NCBI GenBank assembly: GCA_004431415.1
Contig: QPMI01000005.1
Location: forward strand, 1,054,001 to 1,118,000
From: Cyanophora paradoxa
Lineage: Eukaryota; Glaucocystophyceae; Cyanophorales; Cyanophoraceae
Reading direction: 5' to 3'
DNA: 64,000 nt
Position numbers and translations under genes: made by a program. Every line of letters starts with the position of its first letter. Positions within the stretch are counted from its first letter, which is position 1. Shown here in pieces: positions 31,719 through 41,403 of this stretch. The notes beneath the pieces are model-generated. The model did not search any database. It saw nothing but the letters and a program-made list of their open reading frames with translations, and was not told the origin of the DNA.

Positions 31719-34082
31719 TCAGAAGTGGAAAGAGATCGCGGTGCCGTCGTCCCCGGATGCGACGAGGCGAGAGGGGAGGGCCTGGATGCACCGCACGGCC
31801 GCCCGGTTCGCCCCGAGGCCGTAGAGGCACCGCCCGGACTCGATGTCGTGCGCCAGGAGGGCCCCCGAGCCGTCCCCGGAGAAGGCGACCCGGCCGGCCA
31901 CGTGAAGGCTGAGATAAGAATAGATCGGTGATTCAGAGGAAAGAGAAGAGAGGGGGGCGCGCCTGTAGGGAAAGTCGCGGTGCTCCGTAAAGCGGTGGAG
32001 CACGCGAAAGTCCGAGGAGGGGTCCAGAACCTTCCCGCGGGGTTTCGAACCCGGGAGTTCGGGGGGGGGGAAGAGGGGGTACCTGGACGGTCTTGTCGGC
32101 GCCGCAGGTGACGACGGCGCCCGAGGGCGCGATCGCGATGCCCGTCACGGCGCCGCCCCCGTGGATGTTCATTGTGTGCGCGCAGAGCTGCGGGGGTACT
32201 GGGTTCGGCGAGCGGAGGGGGGTACGCGCGCGCGGCAACCTCACCTCGCTCCGGAGGTCCCACACGCGAAGGCACCCGTCCTAGGGAGCGAGCGGGGCGG
32301 GGCGGGGCGGGCTCGGCGAGGTACGCGCGCGCGGCAGGCGGGGAGGGGGGGGGGGGGGGGGGGGGATACGGTGCCCACCTGAGCGCCGGACAGGATCAGG
32401 TCCATCCCCTCCAGAATCGCCACCTGAGGGGGAAGGCGGGGTGAGCGGCGGGGTACAGAAAGAAAGAAGGACGAGGGGGGGAAGAGGGGGGGTACGCTCG
32501 CCTGCTCGACGTGGCCCTTGTGGCCCTTGAGGACGCGGACGCACTGGCCCGAGTCGGCGTCCCAGAGCCGGATCGTCGAGTCGCGCGAGCCGGAGACCAG
32601 TAGGCTGCCGGAAGAAGAGCTCAGGGGCTCTAAAGAGAGGCGGGGAGCTTAGATCTAGAGGTAGCTCAGGGGCTCTAAAGAGAGGCGGAGAGCTTAAAGC
32701 TAGCTTAAAGCTGGCTCAGAGCTTTAGGGGCGGAGGCTGCCGGAAGAAGAAGAGCTCACGGGCTCTAGAGAGAGGCGGAAAGCTAGCCCAGAGCTTATGT
32801 CAAGGGCTTAGGCTAGCTAGCTTAGGATCGGTCACGAGGGGCGTGGCGGCGCGCCCGCCGCCCCGGGCGATCTCGAGCTTGGAGCTAGCTTGGAGCTTAG
32901 GTACCTATCTAAGCTCTCCAAGCGGAGAGGCGGGGGCCCCCCAAGAGCTGGAGGCTTCTAAGAGCTTAGGCTAGCTCAAGATCGGCCACGGGTGGCGGGC
33001 CTCAGCGACGGAGGCCTAAGAAAGCGCGGCGGCGCACCTGCCGCCCCAGGCGATGTCGAGGACGGGCCCGGCGTGCCCCGGGAGCGCCTTCAGCTCCTGC
33101 CTCCGGCTCGTGTCCTGAGGCGCCGCGCCGCGTCAGGTGAAGTAGAGGGACAGGGAGAGAGAGCGGGGGCGCGCGCCCATATCCTGAGCGTCCTGTCGTA
33201 GGCGCCGGAGACGGCCCGGCCGGCCTCCATCGCCTTGACGCACGAGACGCTGCGGGAAGCTCAAGGTCAGCCGCGCGGTGGAGGCGCGAGCGGCTGCGCC
33301 GAGCGTGGACGTACCTCCCGCCGTGCCCCTTCAGGTCGCTGCAGCGGACGCCCCGCGCGTCCCACAGGCAGAGCCTGCGAGGGGCCGCCGCGGCGCGCCG
33401 GCCCGTCAGCTGGCGCGGCCAAGGCGCGGGCAAGGCGAGGGGGCGCGCTTCGAATCCATTCCGCCGGAGAGGATGCGTCCGTCGGGCAGGTGCGTAACTG
33501 CGCGCGCCAAGCGCGGGGCTCAGCGGGCGGCCGGGCGGAGCGCGGGCGTTCTCGTTCTAGATCTCCGCGGGGACGCACTGCACGTGACCCACTCAGAGTG
33601 CCCGTACTGCTTCGTGTACAGGTTACGCGTCTGCGATCCCGTGTCTGCGTCCCGTCAGCAAAGCGAAGCGGACACGGGCGGCGGCGCGGGAAGCAGGCGC
33701 GCCGATGTTAAAGCAGTTCACGCCGTGGTCCGAGCCGCCCAGCTGCGGCGCAGCGGGCGTTACGCGCGTCTGCGAGATGCGACACCGAAGAGCTCACCGC
33801 CGCCTCGTTTCCAAGGACGCTCATGCAGAGGATCGGGCGCTCGCTCGCCTCGAAGAGGATGCCCGCTGGATCCGCCGGCGGCGCCAGAAACTCGTCCCCG
33901 AACGTCCCGGGCCGCGGTACGGCTGCAGCGGCGCGTGCAGGCGCCGCTAGAGCTGTCCTGGTCGCCGGCGCGGGCCGGGAAGCTGCTGGCGCTCGCGGAG
34001 CAAGCGGTCCTGCCGTCGACGTCGGCGCTGGGGCTGCGGCTGCCGCGACGGGCCCTGCGCTCGCTAAAGGCTTGCCGCACAT
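31719..34082 (-). CDS. WD40-repeat protein
   Basis: This is a beta-propeller scaffold; the partner is unknown. ATG at 34080-34082 (MCGKPLASAGP) leads an Ala/Pro-rich start, then FGDEFLAPPADPAGILFEAS and LCMSVLGNEAAV. After splicing come YTKQYGHSEWVTC, HLPDGRILSGGMDSK, LCLWDARGVRCSDLKGHGG, a further blade with AVSGAYDRTLRIW, and SGSRDSTIRLWDADSGQCVR. Then VLKGHKGHVEQVAILEGMD, LILSGAQ, VWDLRSE, HGGGAVTGIAIAPSGAVVTC, VAFSGDGSGALLAHDIESGR and RLVASGDDGTAISFHF, with the stop at 31719-31721. At least seven WD-type blades are recognisable (GH...WD spacing, SGxxD turns). The intron at about 32610-33040 holds a local repeat. The first exon and intron are duplicated at 52856-53233. It is head-to-head with the F-box gene at 34557. 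Confidence 0.82.
32610..33000. repeat. Intronic repeat: CTCAGGGGCTCTAAAGAGAGG units
   Basis: Inside the longest WD40 intron, GGGCTCTAAAGAGAGGCGG and AGCTTAAAGCTAGCTTA-like words recur at about 32620, 32665 and 32758, mixed with AGCTT/AAGCT palindromes. No exon signal is visible within this stretch. Confidence 0.6.
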
Positions 34083-34556
34083 CCCGCAGAACTGTGTACG
34101 CGCAGCGCATCGCTCGAATCAGCGGTCGATGGCGCGTGAGCTGGCAGGCAACCCCGCACCCTCGCCGTTGACGCGGCGCTCGCTCCGCACTCTCTGCACT
34201 TCGGCATCGCGTCCCTGCACGGATGCGTTCGCTTCGCCGACGCGCTGTTCCTATGCGTGGATCGTGGACCAGGCCAACAGGTAGCTGAGGAGAAGGAGGA
34301 TCGGTGTTGTTGGAAGCGTGTCGCGATCGCGATATCTAAAGTCGCTCTTCTGCAAGCAGCTGCAGCTGCAGCTCACAGCTAGGTTGATTTGCGTGCTGTA
34401 CCCCTCACAGAGCGATTTCATCGCCGATTTGCGCGGCGCTCACCTCGCGGCTCGTAGATCAGCTCTCGTAGCTCTTGTAGTGGATAAGCTCCCGTCGCGC
34501 GGGTCGCATTCGACTTCAGCTCGGCCGCGCGCGGCCGCGCATTTGAGAGACCGGCG
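34083..34556. promoter_or_regulatory. Shared head-to-head upstream region (WD40 / F-box)
   Basis: The WD40 gene (-) and F-box gene (+) start 474 bases apart and diverge. The WD40-proximal part (to about 34290) is almost identical in the inverted copy at 52650-52855. The F-box-proximal part is diverged, although GATCGGTGTTGT and TGTACCCCTCAC are still shared. I see no TATA box I would defend. Confidence 0.4.
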
Positions 34557-36789
34557 ATGGCTCGAGCGGAGAAGCGCGCGCGGTCGGAAGGCCCCTCAGA
34601 GGTCGCGATGGGCTCCGTAGAATCTCCTGCAGCTGCAGAGGCAAGCCCAGGCGGCGCGGCAGTGGAGAACCCGTTCGACCGGCTTCCAGACGAGCTCGTG
34701 CAGCGAATCTTCAGCGAGCTGGAGGCGACAGAAGCGTACGAGAAGAGCCAGCTGTGGTCTATCGATCGGCGGTTCCGGCGGCTAGTGCAGGGAGTGAACT
34801 GGAAGGAGTTGCGAGTTGATCATGAGCTTGCCCTGCTGCGGCAGGCTGTGAACCGCGGCGGACTGGACGGCATTCAGCTGTTTACGCGGCTGGCAAGGCG
34901 AGCGATCGCTCGGCTCAAAAGCGGCGCCCTCCTTGGCGCTCGGCGCGTGGGGGTTGGCGTTGGCCGCGGCATCCATGAGCACAATATCGACGCCGAGGAC
35001 TGCAGCGCGTATGGGAACTCAGACAAGTGCCAGGCCGCCGCATTTGCCGCGACGAGTGAGTACCGTACGATGGCATTCGTTCTCTTCGAATTCGTGCGCT
35101 GATCATGACTTTGAACCATGCATGCAGAGTTGCTTGGCGCCCTTGCGATTAGCCCCGCCCCGCCCGAAGAAGTCGAGCTGTACTGGTTCGAAGACACCTG
35201 GCCGAGCATTGAAGACCAGCTTGAGTACCAGCTATTGTACAGATACGTTCCCATGTCGCTGGAGCATCTCGCGCGGTCATTCCTCGTCGCCCTCAGTCCA
35301 GCGACAACCCTTCGCTCGCTCACTTGGTGCTTCTCCCCAAGTCTGCTGGCGAAAGCAGCCCTCCTAGGAGCCGTTCCTCCTCTACAGCGCCTTAAGATAC
35401 CCAGCGGCCCGCTCTCGCGAGAGGAAGTGGTGCGTATCCGTCCTCGATGCAATCCTTGGGCCATCGCCACTTGCAATTGTTTAAGAAGCTTGCGCTCACA
35501 GGTAGCTATCCGAGAAGCCTGGCCCGGTCTGCAACAGATCGACTTCGATTGCATTGCACGCGAAGCCCTGCGCGAATTCGCTGCTTTCGACAATCTGAGT
35601 GAGCTCGATGTGCGTTTTGATTCGCGGCCGGACGATGGCATCGAAATCGAAGCTGGTCTCCGCCGCCATCGCGGCCTCTCCATGTGCCCCTCGCATGCGA
35701 GTGCTCGAGCTGGGGCACCCTGCAGTGGGGCCGGAGGGTCTGAGCGCGATGCTTCGACTCCGCTGCCTCGAGCAGTTTTCGTTCGAGGTGTGCCATGCTT
35801 TTCACGCCCTCGTGCACTTAGCTTCCTCTGCCTGCTACTTTAGCTCATCGCACGTCGCTGCAATTCAATTTTTTTAAAAAAAGTTTAGCTTCCTCTGCCT
35901 TCAACGTTGACGTGAACTCATCGCTGGCTGTAGGTCGATTACAGGTCTGCAAAAGCGATCGGGGGTCTCGCTGACTTGCCGGAGCTTCGCCGCCTATCGA
36001 TCATGCTTTCCGTGTGCCCTTCAGCTTCGAAGCTTGTTCTCACGCCCGCTAGCGGATTTCTGACTAATCCTTGCAGAGTAAAAATGCACCGGACAGCGGG
36101 GTAGGCCTGTTGCGCGCAACGGCCGCCGCAATACAGCAGTGCCGGCGGCTGGAGGCGTCTATGATACATCTATTTCACATTGAACGCAGCACCGTTGAAG
36201 ATCTGAACGACTCGGCGCACCATGCAGCCGCTGCCCAGCTCGTCCGGGCTGCCCGCCCGTCTCTCACAGAACTCAGCATTGACACAACCTATCACGCTCT
36301 CTCTCCCGAGTTCCTTGAGGTGAGACCTGTCGACCCTCTAGAACTACTACTGCAGCCTTCCGACACCGCCACCTGACATAAATATCCGCCCGTCTAAATC
36401 TGCAGCATATATATAGGCCTGGCATGTACATGATCGGCTGATCGTGACCGCAGGAGGTCGCGCGCGGCGGGCCAAAGCTCGAGCAGGCTACTCTTCGCTA
36501 TGAGCTCCTGCAGGGCGCAGATGTAGAAAAGCTCCTACCCCTCCTTCGATTGCGCGGCTGCACACCACAAGGGCGCCCCGGACTTTCAATCGGCGTCACG
36601 ATCACAGTCCCAGCTGAAATCTGGAAGCTGGCGTGCAGCCTCGTGGGGTCGTGGCTCAGGCCCCATCGAGCTCGGGAGGGCGCTATTGCGGTGCGACTCA
36701 ACGCCATGACCACGGGGCCTGGCCCTGGTTCGACTTTGTATTTGTACTCGACATGTGATACCGATGACTCCGATGAGGAAATTTCGTAA
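34557..36789 (+). CDS. F-box protein, left paralogue
   Basis: The N-terminal F-box reads NPFDRLPDELVQRIFSELEA, then DRRFRRLVQGVNWKELRV; such proteins link substrates to Skp1-Cullin ligases. Later exons form an LRR-like body: LLGALAISPAPPEEVELYW, LARSFLVALSPATTLRSLTW, GAVPPLQRLKIPSGPLSREE, AWPGLQQIDFDCIAREALRE, VLELGHPAVGPEGLSAML, GLADLPELRRLSIMLSVCP, RAARPSLTELSIDTTYHALS and LLPLLRLRGCTPQGRPGL. The last exon ends in an acidic tail, DTDDSDEEIS, with its stop at 36787-36789. Introns are mostly AT-rich GT-AG (for example about 35055-35126). Every exon has a counterpart in the inverted paralogue at 50293-52394, at clearly lower identity than the neighbouring WD40 exon. Confidence 0.8.
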
Positions 36790-36976
36790 CGTGGCGCCAG
36801 TTAAACAGTCACGGAACATGCCTCGCCGGGGGTAAGAGGCGGGGGGAGGGGGGGCGGGGGGGCGGGGGGGGCGGGGGGGAGGGAGGGAGGAGGAGGCCGG
36901 AGATCGGTCCGCGGCCGCGGCCTGGGGCCGCTCGCGAGGCCAAAGAAGGCAAGGGCGGGGAACCCACAGAAAAATC

Positions 36977-39548
36977 TCACACAGAATCCACCGGGGGCCG
37001 GGGCCGGGGCGGCTCGGGGCCGGGGCCTGTTCCTCCGGGGAGCTCGAGGGCGGCGGCGAGGAGCTCGCGGAGGGCGCGAGCCCCGCGCCGGTTCTCCTCG
37101 TGCGCCACCAGCTGCCCGCCCCGTCGGCAGAGGCGGGGGGGCGGGGGCGGGGGGGGCGGGGGCGGGGGCGGGGGGCACCGCGAGGCCGGCCTCGGAGCGG
37201 AACTGCACGAGGCGCACGATCTCCCGCCTTTCCCCGACCCCTGTGCGCGCGCTCCGTCAGCTTCAGCGTCTGCCGGGCCGCCTGGCAGCCCGCCGCTCAC
37301 CCGAGTCGATGGTCGGGTCCGACGGGCGCGGCACCTGTGGCAGCGGTGGCGTCGGCGCCCGGCGGGGCGGGGCGGGGCGGGGTGGGGCGGGGCGGGGGCG
37401 GCGGGCCTTGGCGGGGTCCGACGCGATGCGGAGGATCACGAGCACCACGTGCATCGCCCCTGCCGGAGGGGTACGTGAGGAATGGAGGGAGGGGTACGGG
37501 GCGCGGCGGGCGGGCGCACCGCTCTCGCGCGCCGCGTCGACCGCCGCCTTCTCGGGCCTGCGGGGGCGGAGTGTTGGGAGGCGGAGAGGGGGAGGGGAAG
37601 GGGGGGGGGAAGGGAGGGGGGGAGGGGGAGGCGGGATGCAAGCGCGGGCAGGGCGGGGTGGGGGAGGCGGGGCGGGGCGTGGGGAGGGCGGGGCAGACAG
37701 CTAGGGCCGGCGGGGCGCGGGCGCGGGCGCGGGGCGGGGCCATGATCTAGGACCGGCGGGCGGTCGAGCCGGGTCGGGGCGGGGCGGGGCGGGCGGAAGC
37801 GGGCGAGGGAAGGGGGAGGAAGGGAGGGGGTTGGGGGGGGGGGGGGGGGGGGGGGGGAAGGAGCGCGGGGGGCGGCGAGCCGAGGACCGGGCAGGCTTAG
37901 GGGAGCAGGACCGCAGCGGAGGCGGAAGCTATGATCATGATCTAAGGCCGGCGGGCCGGGCGCGGGGCGGCGGGGCGGGGCGGACCGGTCGATGCGGTCG
38001 GAGGCGGCCTGTCCGACGACGACGGCGACCGGCGGGCGCAGCGCCGCCAGCTCCCCGGGCCCGCCCGCCGCAGCCGCAGCCGCAGCGCCGGGCCCTCGCC
38101 CTCGCCCTCGCCCGCGGCCGCCCACTCCGCCGCGAGCTGCTCCAGCAGCCCCTCCGGCGCCGTCGTCTGGCGCGCCCCGTCAAAGCCGGGGGGGGGGGGA
38201 AGGAGGGGGGTACGGGGGGTACCGAACCTTGTCGCCGCGGGCGTAGACGACGGGTACGACCTGGCCGGCCGCGTCGGCGGCGGGGGGCGCGTCGGGGCCC
38301 GCCGGGGGCCGGAGGGCCGCCTGCCGGGTTCCTCAGGAGGGGGGGTACGGCGCGAGAGGCGAAGGGGGGGTACCAGCTGGCGCTGGAGCTCCTGGATGAG
38401 GCGGCGGTCTTCGTCGCGCGCCGCCTTCAGCCGCCGCGTCTGCTCCTCGGCTTGCTCTGCGGGGCGAGGCGGGCGGGGTTGGCCCAGTGGGGCCTGAACG
38501 GCAGAACGAGGCGGAGCCGAGGCGAGGCGGGCGGGGTGGAAAGGGGGAGGGGCGGCAGCCTCCGACGCGCCGCTCTAAAGGGGCGAGGGCGAGCGGTGCG
38601 GGGCGGGGCGGGGCGGCGGGCACCGGCGCGGTCGCGGAGGGCGCGCTCGGCGGCGAGATTCTGGTCCGCCGCTTTCTCGAGGGCCGCCGCCGACGCCTCC
38701 AGGCGGTCCCGCGCCGCCTCCGCCCGCCCCCGCGCCGCATGCTGCGGCCGGGCGCACGCAACAACGCGTCAGAGGCGGCCGGCGCACGCGCAGGCCACGC
38801 GAGAACGGCCCGAGAACGCCACCCTACATACCTCCGCATGCAGCTGGACCTCGAGAGCCCGCTGCCGCCCCCCCGCCGCCCGCCGCTCGCCTTCGAACTC
38901 GTGCTTCGCCCGCTCGCGCGCCGCCCGCTGCGGAGCGTCAGCGTCGGAAGAAGCGAAGTTCTGGGAGAGGCACCTCCGATGCGAGCTGTGCCTCCAGCGC
39001 CTTGGCCCGCCCCTCCGCGGCCTCCAGCTGCCGCCGCAGATCCTGCGCCCTCGCCTCGGCCCCGCGCCGCCCGTCCTCGGCCTCATCCAGCCTCTCCTTC
39101 ATCGCTGCGAGCTGCTCCCCGGCGTTGATCGCGGCTGCCGCCTCGACGTCGTGCCACCACCGCTGCTGCTGCCAGAGCTGCTGCTGCTGCTGCTGCTGCT
39201 GTTGCACGTCGTGGTAGTGGTGCCAGAGCTGATGCTGCTGCTGATGCTGCTGCTGATGCCACGCGGGATGCGGCCAATGCTGCTGCGAAGTGTACAGTCT
39301 CTGCTGAGGCTCGTCGTCTAAGGCTGGAAGGATGTGGACGTAGCTCGGGTCGGCAAGCGCCGACGCCGTCCCGAAACCCGGCGGCGGGGCCGGCGGCCCC
39401 TGCGCAGCGTGGACGGCATGGGGCTGTAGCGGGGGACGGTACGGCCCCGTGGGCTGCTGGCGACAAGTGGAAGAAGGGGAGAGGGGCGGCGGCGCGGCTG
39501 GAGCCTGCTGCGACTGCGCCGCTGCTGCAGGGGGCTGCAGAGTCTGCC

Positions 39549-39580
<32 letters not shown>

Positions 39581-40372
39581 ACCGCCGCGGCGCCCGCCGC
39601 CGTTGCCCGCCCGCAACCCCAGCTGCGGCCGCCGGGATGGCCGCCGCCCCGCCACGCCATCCGCCGGCGCCGCCGCCGCCCCACCGTCCCCAACTCCGTC
39701 CGCCGACGCGCCCTTCGCGGCGGCAGGAGCCTCAGCCGCCGAACCGGCTGCGCCTGCCGGACCCGCCGCCTCCGTCGCCCCCGCCGCCCCCGCCGCTGTC
39801 CCCGCTGCCTCCGCCGGCACCGCTGCTTCCGTCGGCGCCGCTGCGCTCTTCGCGGCCTCCGGAGCCTCCGCTGCTTCCGCCTTCTTCGCCGCGGAACCGG
39901 CTGCGCCTGCAGGGCCCGCCGCCGCCTCCGCCGCTGCTCCCGCCACCTCCGCCGCTGCCCCGGCCGCCTCCGCTGCCCCCGCCGGCGCTGCTGCCTCTGC
40001 TGGCACCGCCGCTGCCTCCGCCGACACCGCCGCTTCCGTCGGTGCAACTGCTGCCTCCGCCGGGGCCGCGGCGGGTGCCGGGGACGCAACAGGCTGCAGC
40101 GACGCTGGGGCGGCTGCAGGCGCCGGCACAAGCTCTGTCGACGTATGCTCACGATCAGCAGCTCCGCTGTGCTGCTGCTGGTATGGCTGGTACGGCCGCT
40201 GCCGGCGCTGACCGTGGCCCCCGCGATCGCCACGTGGCCGCCGATCGCGCGCTGGCTCGTTGGAGGATCCCGTGTCGAGCTGGGGCGGCGCGTGCTGCGG
40301 CGCTGAGGCTGCGCCGGCGCCGGAGCTGGCGTTGACTACGATTGAAGGCCGGCCCAGGGCCCAAGCGCCCAA
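36977..40372 (-). CDS. Ala-rich, Gln-rich coiled-coil protein
   Basis: The family is not recognised. The N-terminal half is low-complexity: an Ala/Glu/Pro stretch with AAPAEAA-type units (about 39690-40120), then a His/Gln-rich stretch with a nine-residue Gln run (about 39170-39260). A coiled coil follows (EQLAAMKERLDEAEDGRRG, RDLRRQLEAAEGRAKALEAQ, HEFEGERRAAGGRQRALEVQ, AARDRLEASAAALEKAADQN, DEDRRLIQELQRQL). A compact C-terminal domain reads VVPVVYARGDKV, TTAPEGLLEQLAAEWAAAG, ELAALRPPVAVVVGQAASDR, AMHVVLVILRIASDP, EIVRLVQFRSEAGL and QLVAHEENRRGARALRELLA, with its stop near 36977. Introns include a long purine/pyrimidine tract (about 37570-37960). An upstream exon up to 40617 (FDLLCPMAVYTQSARYWMSR) may belong to it. 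Confidence 0.62.
37560..37870. repeat. G/A-only tract inside an intron
   Basis: The plus strand is overwhelmingly purine with runs of up to about 25-30 G (37826-37857). On the coding strand this is a pyrimidine tract. The counterpart intron in the right-hand fragment (about 53880-54350) has the same character but a different sequence. Confidence 0.7.
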
Positions 40373-40619
40373 AGGAGCCGACGACCTGACAGCCGGCGAT
40401 CCCGGTAGCGACTCATCCAGTACCGGGCGCTCTGCGTATACACGGCCATCGGACAGAGCAGGTCAAAGAGGCGGGAACGCACGTTGAGGTCGGTTGCGCT
40501 CGCCTCGCGATCGCAGAAGCCTGAGGAAGAAACCGACGGGGCTGTGAACGCCTTCACCACTACTCTGCTTCGCCCGCGCTTTCTGAATGACACGATGCAG
40601 AAACTCAACGGCATCATCC

Positions 40620-41403
40620 ACAGATCTGAAGAGCGAACTTGCGAGACGGGAAGATCAACTCGTGCGCTAAGTCAAGGGTGTTGCATTCTAATCAAAAACT
40701 AAACGCACTCGAGCTCTCGGCGTGAAGCCGCGTCCAGCTGCCCGCCGGCTGCCTCCTCGTATTCGGCGATGAGCTCAGCGATGCCGGGCGCGCCGTGCGC
40801 GCTATCGCGGCGATTGCCTGTTGCTGCTAAGCGTCATCAGACGCGTACACGAGCTCGAGCCGCGCCTCGGGTCGGGCCGAGGCCGGCGTCGGGATGCTGC
40901 GCATGCACGGACCTTCTCTCGTGGGCGGCGCGGCGGCGGTGGACACATTGGAGCTCCCACTGTCTCCACCCATCTGCGCGAGAGGCCGATGAGCGCACGC
41001 ACGGTCGCTGAATGCTGGGTTGAGATACTGACCATTTGACGCAAGTTGGCGGCCGCGGGCGTCCGGTTGTCTCGGGCGAAGCCGCGCGGAACTGCGCGCG
41101 CCAAAGAAGTGCTCTTAGATACCTGAACGCGCCCGCGCGCGCCGAGAAGGCGCGGGATCCGAGCACTGCGATCGGCCGGGCCAGGCAACGCGCTCTGTGC
41201 GATGCGGCGCGGCGGCGCACGCGCTCGATCGGGTCGGATCGCTTGCGGATCGCGCAGGGGCTGAGCGGAGCTGCGCTCGCCGATAGATCGGCCGCCGCCG
41301 CTCTTTTTTTCGACCGAACTTCGATCGAGCTTTTCGCCGCAGCCCATCAGCGATCGGCTCCGCCGCACGCAATCTCGATCAACGCCCCCCAAAAGCGGGA
41401 ACG
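40620..41403. other. Intergenic region before the vWA gene
   Basis: No convincing exon. Frames on both strands are Arg/Ala-rich. ATCGATCG-type words are frequent near 41225-41350. It probably contains the promoter of the plus-strand gene starting at 41404. Confidence 0.4.

Larger units (their letters stand above)
33700..38700. repeat. Left arm of inverted, reordered duplication
   Basis: Three segments here reappear inverted near 50290-54880: the WD40 first exons (33700-34290), the F-box gene (34557-36789) and the C-terminal half of the coiled-coil gene (about 36980-38650). On the left the order is WD40, F-box, coiled-coil. On the right it is F-box, WD40, coiled-coil. Confidence 0.8.

Noticed and set aside
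32030-32060. GGGTTTCGAACCCGGG as a possible minus-strand tRNA 3' end
   Set aside because: Only three to four stem pairs form, and no cloverleaf could be drawn in the neighbouring 75 bases.
39449-40306. Long plus-strand Arg/Cys/Leu-rich frame
   Set aside because: It is antisense to the Ala/Gln-rich coiled-coil gene. Its composition follows from the triplet repeats, and the intron direction in this region is minus.
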